NCBI GenBank assembly: GCA_017534365.1
Contig: JAFWCS010000500.1
Coordinates: 1 to 6,562 of the forward strand
DNA from: Clostridia bacterium
GTDB taxonomy: Bacteria > Bacillota > Clostridia > Oscillospirales > Acutalibacteraceae
Length of the DNA stretch: 6,562 nucleotides
Direction of reading: 5' to 3'
The stretch's first letter is position 1; every line of letters begins with the position of its first letter. Positions 1 through 5,849 of this stretch are shown here, in pieces. A program made the position numbers and the translations under genes. The notes beneath the pieces are model-generated. The model ran no database searches and was not told where the DNA came from. It saw only the letters and a list, made by a program, of their open reading frames with translations.

Positions 1-1434
1 AATCGAAGACAAAGCGGCATGCTCATGCATATCTCCTCGCTCTACGGCGAGTATTCCGTCGGCAATTTCGGCAAACCGGCCTATGAATTCATCGATTTCC
101 TCAGGGACGTCGGGTTTTCGGTCTGGCAGGTCCTGCCCTTCACCGTGACCGACAGCTACAATTCTCCCTATAAATCGTATTCCGCCTTCGGCGGCAATCC
201 CTTTTTCGTGGATCCGGAAACGCTGTTCGAAGAAGGACTGCTGACCCGCGCGGAGCTGGATGGCGCAAAGCAGGAAACCCCTTACGCCGCGGAATATAAC
301 CGGCTGCACAAGGAGCGTTTCGCACTGCTGGCCAGGGCGAGCGCCCGCGTGAAGGACAGAGCCGCCATCGACGCGTTTCTCGCGGCGCATCCTCACATCG
401 ACAGCTTCTGCCGTTTCATGACCCTGCGCGAGCAGAACGAAAAAAAAGCCTGGCAGGATTGGACGCAGCACGAGATCACGGATTTTGAAACGCTGCGGAC
501 CTGGCAGTTCATCCAATACGCGTTTTTCACCCAGTGGGCAAAGGTCAAGGCCTACGCGAACGACAAGGGCATCCGCATCATCGGCGATCTGCCGTTTTAT
601 GTGTCGGACGACAGCTGCGACGTCTGGGAGGATCCCGGGCTGTTCGACGTCGGGCCGGACGGGCGGCCGACCAAGGTCGCGGGCGTACCGCCGGATTATT
701 TCGCGGCGGACGGTCAGCTCTGGGGCAATCCGCTTTATAACTGGGAGGCCATGGCCAAAGACGATTATGCCTGGTGGCGCGCGCGGATGGATCACGCGCT
801 GACGATGTTTGACGGCGTGCGGATCGATCATTTCCGCGCAGTGGAGGCCTACTGGTCCGTGGACGCGACCGAAACCACCGCCCGCAACGGCGTTTGGCGC
901 AAGGGGCCGGGCATGGCGCTGGTCAACGCGATCAAGCGCGGGCACGAGGACAAGCTCATCATCGCGGAGGATCTCGGCGACATCACCGACGAGGTCCGCG
1001 CGCTTGTGGAGGAAAGCGGCTTTCCCGGCATGCGGGTGTTTCAGTTCGCCTTCCTTGACGACGGCGACAGCCTGCATCTGCCCCACAACCACATTCCGAA
1101 CTGCGTCTGCTACTCCGGCACGCATGACAACAACACGCTCTTCGGCTTCCTCTGGGAAAGCGACGAGGCGGTCCGCCGCCGCGCGCTGGATTACTGCGGC
1201 TTCCCCGGCGGCGACTGGGGCGGCGCAACGCCCCTGCTGCTGCGGGCGGTCTTTGCCAGCCCGGCAAAGCTCGCGATCATTCCGGTGCAGGATTTCCTGA
1301 TGTACGGCTCCGACACGCGCATCAACACGCCGGGCGTGGCCGAGGGAAACTGGCGCTATCGCATCACCAGGGAACAGCTGCTGCGCGCAGATCTGGATTA
1401 TTTCCGCGCGCTGCATCGAATCTATAAAAGATAA
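1..1434 (+). CDS. malQ: 4-alpha-glucanotransferase (amylomaltase, GH77), 5'-partial
   Basis: Cytoplasmic enzyme that transfers alpha-1,4-glucan segments between maltodextrins and releases glucose; it serves maltose, maltodextrin or glycogen turnover. Residues are numbered from the ATG at 19. The GH77 signatures are present: SPYKSYSAFGGNPFF (49-63), GIRIIGDLPFYV (184-195), GVRIDHF with the nucleophile D270, IIAEDLG with the acid/base E317, and GTHDNNT with the third carboxylate D370. The 47-residue spacing from D270 to E317 is what is known for Thermus amylomaltase. The frame is open to the left edge: bases 1-18 encode NRRQSG, and the family normally has an R-x-SG motif just before the 'LLHISSL' segment. 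The true start is therefore probably a few codons outside the window, and the ATG at 19 lacks a convincing ribosome site. About 471 residues follow that ATG, close to a normal full-length short-form MalQ. The next gene starts 16 bases downstream. Identification is secure; only the start is missing. Confidence 0.95.
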   Translation, partial: NRRQSGMLMHISSLYGEYSVGNFGKPAYEFIDFLRDVGFSVWQVLPFTVTDSYNSPYKSYSAFGGNPFFVDPETLFEEGLLTRAELDGAKQETPYAAEYNRLHKERFALLARASARVKDRAAIDAFLAAHPHIDSFCRFMTLREQNEKKAWQDWTQHEITDFETLRTWQFIQYAFFTQWAKVKAYANDKGIRIIGDLPFYVSDDSCDVWEDPGLFDVGPDGRPTKVAGVPPDYFAADGQLWGNPLYNWEAMAKDDYAWWRARMDHALTMFDGVRIDHFRAVEAYWSVDATETTARNGVWRKGPGMALVNAIKRGHEDKLIIAEDLGDITDEVRALVEESGFPGMRVFQFAFLDDGDSLHLPHNHIPNCVCYSGTHDNNTLFGFLWESDEAVRRRALDYCGFPGGDWGGATPLLLRAVFASPAKLAIIPVQDFLMYGSDTRINTPGVAEGNWRYRITREQLLRADLDYFRALHRIYKR

Positions 1435-1439
1435 GAATT

Positions 1440-1444
1440 AAGGA
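1440..1444 (+). promoter_or_regulatory. Ribosome binding site of the PLP enzyme gene
   Basis: AAGGA lies six bases before the ATG at 1451, within the 16-base gap after the malQ stop. It supports 1451 as the start. The gap is too short to hold a terminator plus a promoter. Confidence 0.75.
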
Positions 1445-1450
1445 TATTCT

Positions 1451-2719
1451 ATGAAAGCTTCCGTTTTTAATTTTGATCCGGCGATCGAAGCCGCCGCTGC
1501 CGCCGCGCAGCAAAAAGCCGCCGCGCAGTTCGCGCGCATTGACGAGATCACAGAATACAACCAGCAGAAAATGCTCAAGGCGTTCATTGACGCCGGGGTC
1601 AGCGAAGCGGATTTTGCCGGGTCCACCGGCTACGGCTACGGCGACCGCGGGCGTGACAAGCTCGACCGCATCTATGCCGACGCCCTCGGCGCGGAGGATG
1701 CGCTCGTGCGCCACACCTTCACCTGCGGCACCCACACGCTGGCCGTCGCGCTCTTCGGCGTGCTGCGTCCGGGCGACACGATGCTCTGCGTCACCGGCAC
1801 GCCCTATGACACGATCCACAGCGTCATCGGCCTGACCGGCGAAGGCATGGGCTCGCTGAAGGATTTCGGCGTGCAGTACCGGCAGGTGGAGCTCACGCCG
1901 GAGGGCAAGCCGGATCTGCCGGCCATTCGCGCCGCGCTGGCGGACTTTTCGCCGCGCATGGTCTATCTGCAGCGCTCGCGGGGCTACAGCCTGCGCCCGA
2001 GCCTCTCCGTGGCGGAGATCGCCGAGGTCGCAGCGCTCGTGCACGCGCAGAGCGACGCCGTCGTGATGGTGGATAACTGCTACGGCGAATTCACGGAACC
2101 GACGGAGCCGACGGCGGCCGGCGCCGATCTGATGGCCGGCTCCCTGATCAAAAATCCGGGCGGCGGGATCGCCCGCACCGGCGGCTACATCGCCGGACGC
2201 AGGGAACTCGTGGAGCTCTGCAGCTACCGCGCCACAACGCCGGGACTCGGGCGTGAGGTCGGCTGCACGCTCGGAGAAAGCCGCAATCTCTTCATGGGCG
2301 CGTTCCATGCGCCGCAGGTCACGGGCGAAGCGCTCAAGGCGATGGTCTTTGCCGCCGCGCTGTTTGAAGCCTTCGGTTTTTCCGTTTCGCCGCGCAGCGA
2401 CGAGACGCGGCACGATATCATCCAGATGCTCTGCCTCGAAACGCCGGAGCGGCTGATCGCCTTTTGCCGGGGCATCCAGTCCGGCTCGCCGGTCGACGCG
2501 TTCGTCACGCCGGAGCCGTGGGATATGCCCGGCTATGACAGCAAGGTCATCATGGCTGCCGGCGCGTTCATTCTCGGCTCCTCCATCGAGCTGTCCGCCG
2601 ACGCGCCGCTGCGGGAGCCCTACGCCGTCTGGATGCAGGGCGGGCTCAACTATCCCTCCGCGAAGACCGCGATCCTGATGGCGGCGCAGACACTGCTGGA
2701 AAAGGGGCTGATCTCATAA
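1451..2719 (+). CDS. PLP-dependent methionine gamma-lyase family ('aluminium resistance'/YnbB-like) protein
   Basis: Fold-type I PLP enzyme of the Met_gamma_lyase family (Pfam PF06838), widespread in Firmicutes and often labelled aluminium resistance protein. A role in sulfur amino acid or other C-S/C-C lyase chemistry is assumed from family membership; the physiological substrate is not established. At 422 residues it is full length. Visible landmarks are TGYGYGDRGRDKLD near residues 56-69, the CGTH segment (92-95) that in this family contributes to cofactor phosphate binding, MVDNCYGEF with D208 as the expected pyridine-nitrogen ligand, and SLIKNPGGGIARTGGYI with K234 as the expected Schiff-base lysine. 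The C-terminal part (EPYAVWMQGGLNYPSAK) is also typical. The N-terminus has an Ala-rich helix. The start is fixed by AAGGA six bases upstream. The stop overlaps the next start (TAATG), implying coupled translation. In many Firmicutes this gene sits near miaA and hfq; here it follows malQ. Family assignment is firm; function is uncertain. Confidence 0.92.
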   Translation: MKASVFNFDPAIEAAAAAAQQKAAAQFARIDEITEYNQQKMLKAFIDAGVSEADFAGSTGYGYGDRGRDKLDRIYADALGAEDALVRHTFTCGTHTLAVALFGVLRPGDTMLCVTGTPYDTIHSVIGLTGEGMGSLKDFGVQYRQVELTPEGKPDLPAIRAALADFSPRMVYLQRSRGYSLRPSLSVAEIAEVAALVHAQSDAVVMVDNCYGEFTEPTEPTAAGADLMAGSLIKNPGGGIARTGGYIAGRRELVELCSYRATTPGLGREVGCTLGESRNLFMGAFHAPQVTGEALKAMVFAAALFEAFGFSVSPRSDETRHDIIQMLCLETPERLIAFCRGIQSGSPVDAFVTPEPWDMPGYDSKVIMAAGAFILGSSIELSADAPLREPYAVWMQGGLNYPSAKTAILMAAQTLLEKGLIS

Positions 2720-2721
2720 TG
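2717..2721 (+). promoter_or_regulatory. TAATG stop/start overlap (translational coupling)
   Basis: The stop codon TAA (2717-2719) shares its last A with the ATG of the next gene (2719-2721). An A/G-rich stretch, AAAAGGGG (2700-2707), lies about 11 bases upstream and could act as a modest ribosome site. The arrangement suggests termination-reinitiation and matched expression of the PLP enzyme and the DUF2461 protein. Confidence 0.7.
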
Positions 2722-3408
2722 GCTGATTACAACGGCATCACGCGGGACGCGCTGTTCCTGCTGGCCGAAAACCGCTTCCGCGATTCGCGGTCGTTCTATG
2801 AAGAACACAAGGAAGCGCTCAAGCAGGGCGTCACCGTGCCGCTGCGGCAGCTGGCCGGGATCCTCGGGCCGGAGCTGCAGTCGCTTGACCCGCTGATGTG
2901 CACCGTGCCGACGAAAATGGTTTCCCGCATCCGGCGGGATACGCGCTTCACAAAGGACCAGTCCCTCTATCGCGACCACATGTGGATCATGTTCATGCGG
3001 CCGAAGCACGAATGGGAAAACTACCCCGCCTTCTGGTTTGAGGTCGCCCCGAACCGGTATTCCATGGGCGTCGGCCTTTACGGCCACACGCCGGGCCTGA
3101 TGCAGACCTACCGCGAACAGATCCGCGATCACGAAACGGCGTTCCGCGCGGCGGTGCGGGAGGCGCTGGCCTCCGGCGCCGTCCCCTACGGCGAGCGCTA
3201 CAAACGCCCGCAACCCGGCTGCCCGGCGGGGCTGGAGGCGCTGTACAACTGCAAAGACTTCGGTTTTATATACGAATCCTCCCGGTTGGAGGATCTGGCG
3301 GACGAAACGATCCTCGGCGTCATCCGCGACTGCTACCGGCAGCTGGCGCCGACCTTCCGTTTTCTGCTCGCCGTCTCGGACGATTACTTTTCAAAAAATG
3401 CCAATTGA
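2719..3408 (+). CDS. DUF2461 domain-containing protein
   Basis: Protein of unknown function matching the DUF2461 family (PF09365, TIGR02453-like), which is common in bacteria and usually about 210-230 residues; this one is 229. Visible family features are an N-terminal helix with FYEEHKE (26-32), corresponding to the family's 'W-F-x-x-x-K' region. The hallmark block then runs from R70 to about F92, with RIRRDTRF at 70-77, KDQSLYRDH at 79-87 and then MWIMF. A beta-rich middle follows (FWFEVAPNRYSMGVGLY), then GERYKRPQPG and a C-terminal helical region. No signal peptide or membrane segment is seen, so it is probably cytoplasmic. The start overlaps the upstream stop. The end lies 14 bases before the next gene's preferred ATG. 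I see no catalytic motif from which a reaction could be proposed. Family call is strong; role unknown. Confidence 0.88.
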   Translation: MADYNGITRDALFLLAENRFRDSRSFYEEHKEALKQGVTVPLRQLAGILGPELQSLDPLMCTVPTKMVSRIRRDTRFTKDQSLYRDHMWIMFMRPKHEWENYPAFWFEVAPNRYSMGVGLYGHTPGLMQTYREQIRDHETAFRAAVREALASGAVPYGERYKRPQPGCPAGLEALYNCKDFGFIYESSRLEDLADETILGVIRDCYRQLAPTFRFLLAVSDDYFSKNAN

Positions 3409-3414
3409 AGGGAG
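3408..3414 (+). promoter_or_regulatory. Ribosome binding site deciding the phosphohexomutase start
   Basis: AAGGGAG lies eight bases before the ATG at 3423. A longer reading from TTG at 3405 would add only MKGALF and would place this ribosome site inside the coding sequence, with nothing suitable further upstream. The ATG at 3423 is preferred. Confidence 0.8.
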
Positions 3415-3422
3415 CGCTGTTC

Positions 3423-4940
3423 ATGGACTACCGTCAATTCAAAAGCGGCAGCGATATCCGCGGCGTCGCCATCGGCGATCCGCAGGATCCGCTCTATCTG
3501 AGCGATGAAATGGTGATGCGCACCGCCTGCGCCTTCGCGGACTGGCTTGCAGCCCGCAGCAGCCGCCGGCCCCTGCGCGTGAGCGTCGGCCACGACAGCC
3601 GTCTGTCCGCCGGGCGCATCAAGCGCGCCGTACTCTCCGCGCTGAGCGGAAAGGGCGTCGACGCCGTGGATCTCGGCCTTTGCTCCACCCCCGCCATGTT
3701 CCTTTCCACGCTGGAGGCGGAGCTGGACGGCGCGATCCAGATCACAGCCAGCCACCATCCGAAGGACCGCAACGGTCTGAAATTCTTCACGCCGCGCGGC
3801 GGCCTCGAGGGCAGCGACATTGCGGCGCTGCTGGAGGCTGCGGCGGCCCTGCCCGCGCCGAAAGCCGGAGATCCCGACGCCTGCGTGACCGGCGATTTCA
3901 TCGAGCGCTACGCGGCGATCCTCAGGGACCAGATCATCGAGGGCGTCAACGCCGCGGACCGCGCGCACCCGCTGGCCGGGCTGCGCATCGTCGTGGATGC
4001 CGGCAACGGCGTAGGCGGCTTCTACGCCAGCCAGGTGCTCCGTCCGCTCGGCGCGGATGTTTCCGGCAGCCTGTATCTGGAGCCGGACGGCAATTTCCCG
4101 CACCATGCGCCGAACCCGGAAAACGCCGAGGCCATGCACTGCGTCTCTGCTGCGACGGCGGCGGCCGATGCGGATTTCGGCGTGATCTTCGACACCGACG
4201 TCGACCGCGCCGCGCTGGTCGGCAAAGGCGGATTTGAGATCAACCGCAACCGGCTGGTCGCGCTCGCTGCCGCGGTCGCGCTGCGGGACTGCCCCGGCGG
4301 CGTCATCGTCACCGACAGCGTCACCTCCGACGGCCTGGCTGCCTTCATTGCGGCAAAGGGCGGCCGGCATCTGCGCTTCCGCCGTGGCTACCGCAACGTC
4401 ATCAATAAGCAGATCGAGCTGTGCGAAGCCGGGATCCCCTGCCCGCTCGCCATGGAAACCTCCGGCCACGCCGCGTTCGCGGACAATTATCATCTCGACG
4501 ACGGCGCGTATCTGATCACGCGGCTGATCATCGAAGCGGCGTCGCTGGCCAAACAGGGTAAAACCCTCGAAAGTCTGATCGACGGACTGGCTGAGCCGGT
4601 CGAGGAAACCGAGCTGCGGTTCCGCATCACCGAAGCGGACTTCCGCCCGGTCGGCGAAGCCGTGATCCGCCATCTGACCGCCGCCGCGCAGACGCATCCC
4701 GGCTGGACGGCCGCGGCGGACAATTACGAAGGCATCCGCATCAACTCCGCTGCCGGCAAGGGCTGGTTCCTGCTGCGCATGAGCGTGCATGATCCGATCC
4801 TCGTGCTCAATGCCGAGAGCGATGCGCCCGGCGGCATTCAGACGATCCTGCGGGAGGTCGCCGCCGCGCTGGAAGGCTGCTCCGCCATGGCGCAGGTCGA
4901 CGCCGCGTCGCTGGCCGCCGCGCTTACGAAGGAGGCGTAA
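3423..4940 (+). CDS. Phosphoglucomutase/phosphomannomutase-type alpha-D-phosphohexomutase
   Basis: Cytoplasmic enzyme expected to interconvert hexose 1-phosphate and 6-phosphate (glucose and/or mannose) through a phosphoserine intermediate with Mg2+. The protein is 505 residues from the ATG at 3423, a normal four-domain length. In order: SDIRG near the N-terminus; ITASHHPKDRNGLKFF with catalytic S110; the metal loop DTDVDR (257-262) with D257, D259 and D261; a GYRNVINK segment; the sugar-recognition loop ETSGH (345-349); and the phosphate-binding domain with NYEGIRI (434-440) followed by GWFLLRMSVHDPILVLNAES. TASHHP and DTDVDR differ from the commoner TASHNP and DGDGDR. From memory, these and the C-terminal block resemble the 'plant-like' phosphohexomutase branch rather than classical ManB/AlgC or GlmM. 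The absence of an RxSGTEP motif also argues against GlmM. Glucose versus mannose preference cannot be read from the sequence. Context with malQ favours glucose 1-phosphate use in alpha-glucan metabolism; that is inference. Confidence 0.9.
   Translation: MDYRQFKSGSDIRGVAIGDPQDPLYLSDEMVMRTACAFADWLAARSSRRPLRVSVGHDSRLSAGRIKRAVLSALSGKGVDAVDLGLCSTPAMFLSTLEAELDGAIQITASHHPKDRNGLKFFTPRGGLEGSDIAALLEAAAALPAPKAGDPDACVTGDFIERYAAILRDQIIEGVNAADRAHPLAGLRIVVDAGNGVGGFYASQVLRPLGADVSGSLYLEPDGNFPHHAPNPENAEAMHCVSAATAAADADFGVIFDTDVDRAALVGKGGFEINRNRLVALAAAVALRDCPGGVIVTDSVTSDGLAAFIAAKGGRHLRFRRGYRNVINKQIELCEAGIPCPLAMETSGHAAFADNYHLDDGAYLITRLIIEAASLAKQGKTLESLIDGLAEPVEETELRFRITEADFRPVGEAVIRHLTAAAQTHPGWTAAADNYEGIRINSAAGKGWFLLRMSVHDPILVLNAESDAPGGIQTILREVAAALEGCSAMAQVDAASLAAALTKEA
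4929..4935 (+). promoter_or_regulatory. Strong ribosome binding site of the first EEP gene
   Basis: AAGGAGG, a near-perfect match to the anti-Shine-Dalgarno complement, ends seven bases before the ATG at 4943. It is embedded in the last codons of the phosphohexomutase gene, whose stop is 4938-4940, so the two genes are separated by two bases only. Confidence 0.85.
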
Positions 4941-4942
4941 TC

Positions 4943-5848
4943 ATGTTTGACAAACTCGTCATCGCGTTTCTCTCCGCCGTCACGGCAATTCTTTCCGTTT
5001 TCTTTGTTCCGTCCAACGTCACGCCGCTGACCCGTGAACCTGCCGGCACGCCGGGCGTGCAGCAGCGCGTGACCGTGATGAGCTATAACCTGCGCTGCAC
5101 CGGCACGGATGAGCAGGCCCCTGCCGAGCGCGCGCCGTTCGTGGCGCAGGACATTGCCCGCTACGCACCGGATTCCTTCGGCGCGCAGGAATGCGAAAAG
5201 GTCTGGTTCGATCTGCTGGACGAAGCCCTGCCGCAATATGCCCGCGTCGGCACGCCGCGCTACGTCCTGTTCGGCGAAGCGTCTCCCGTATATTATTTAA
5301 AAGACAAATATGACCTGGTGGACAGCGGCACCTTCTGGCTCTCGCTGACCCCGTCGATCCCCTCCCGCTTTCCGGACGCGCAGTTCAACCGCGTGTGCAC
5401 CTACGCCGTGCTGCGGGACAAGGGCACGGGCTTCACCTATGCGCATTTCAACACGCATCTCGATCACCGCGGATATTATGCGCGGGCGGAAGCCGCCGCG
5501 ATCATCTCCGAAAAAATCGCCGCGATCTGCCCCGACCTGCCGGTCATCCTGACGGGCGACCTGAATATCAAAGAGGGCAGCGAGGAAGCCGCGCGCTTCC
5601 TCAGCATCGGCTTTGAGAACGTGCGGATCACCGCAGCGCAGCGTGAAAACGCCGATGCGACAACCTACCACAACTACGGCAAGGTGGAGAACGAGATCAT
5701 TGACTATATTTTCACGAATCCCGCGTTTCTGATCGCAGCGGAGCGCTACGTGACGGATCTCTCCTGCTACGACGGGATTTACCCCTCCGACCACCATCCC
5801 ATCGCCGCAACCCTGGTTCTGCAAAACTACGAAGCGGAGGCGAACTGA
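4943..5848 (+). CDS. Exported/membrane-anchored endonuclease/exonuclease/phosphatase family protein (copy 1)
   Basis: Metal-dependent hydrolase of the EEP fold (DNase I/exonuclease III/inositol-phosphatase/sphingomyelinase superfamily), 301 residues. Family motifs in order: SYNLR with N49; GAQEC with metal ligand E83; HFNTHLDH (168-175) with H172; TGDLN with D206 and N208; IDYIF with D254; and the terminal SDHHP with D283 and H284. All expected catalytic residues are present, so it should be active. Residues 5-22 form a hydrophobic segment after an N-terminal Lys, consistent with a signal peptide or uncleaved anchor. No lipobox cysteine and no clear cleavage site were seen. A short Pro/Thr-containing linker separates it from the catalytic domain, which would therefore lie outside the membrane. 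The substrate (nucleic acid, phospholipid or another phosphoester) cannot be decided. A paralogue follows after one base. The stretch around 5288-5311 is locally AT-rich, including a TTA leucine codon, unlike the surrounding codon use. Confidence 0.9.
   Translation: MFDKLVIAFLSAVTAILSVFFVPSNVTPLTREPAGTPGVQQRVTVMSYNLRCTGTDEQAPAERAPFVAQDIARYAPDSFGAQECEKVWFDLLDEALPQYARVGTPRYVLFGEASPVYYLKDKYDLVDSGTFWLSLTPSIPSRFPDAQFNRVCTYAVLRDKGTGFTYAHFNTHLDHRGYYARAEAAAIISEKIAAICPDLPVILTGDLNIKEGSEEAARFLSIGFENVRITAAQRENADATTYHNYGKVENEIIDYIFTNPAFLIAAERYVTDLSCYDGIYPSDHHPIAATLVLQNYEAEAN
5168..5194 (+). repeat. 27-base identical block shared by the two EEP genes (copy at 6075-6101)
   Basis: The bases encoding the PDSFGAQEC motif are identical in both paralogues over 27 positions. 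Further exact blocks pair 5321-5343 with 6231-6253 (the DSGTFWL segment) and 5396-5415 with 6306-6325 (the CTYAVL segment). These are remnants of gene duplication kept at conserved motifs, not a mobile repeat. Confidence 0.8.
5836..5840 (+). promoter_or_regulatory. Ribosome binding site of the second EEP gene
   Basis: GGAGG lies nine bases before the ATG at 5850 and inside the last codons of the preceding gene, whose TGA is 5846-5848. It supports 5850 as the start and tight co-translation of the two paralogues. Confidence 0.8.
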
Positions 5849-5849
5849 C

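Noticed and set aside
19..21. ATG at 19 as the true malQ start
   Set aside because: The preceding in-frame codons encode NRRQSG, matching the conserved R-x-SG of MalQ, so coding probably begins left of the window.
1401..1428. Possible promoter (TTTCCG, 16 bases, TATAAA) before the PLP enzyme gene
   Set aside because: The -35 match is poor, it lies within malQ codons, and it would leave a leader barely long enough for the ribosome site. Probably chance.
1435..1450. Search for a terminator in the widest intergenic gap
   Set aside because: The 16 bases are AT-rich and hold no inverted repeat or T-tract.
1364..2413. Long open frame on the - strand (349 codons) opposite the PLP enzyme gene
   Set aside because: Its translation is a low-complexity Arg/Ala/Gly-rich string with no recognisable domain. 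It lies opposite a well-supported gene and is a usual side effect of high GC at third codon positions.
3405..3422. TTG at 3405 as the start of the phosphohexomutase
   Set aside because: It overlaps the previous stop and has no upstream ribosome site. AAGGGAG is ideally placed for the ATG at 3423, and the family begins near the RQFKSGSDIRG segment.
3384..4790. Long open frame on the - strand (468 codons) opposite the phosphohexomutase gene
   Set aside because: Same artefact: compositionally biased, no family resemblance, no ribosome site noticed, and the + strand frame carries all catalytic motifs.
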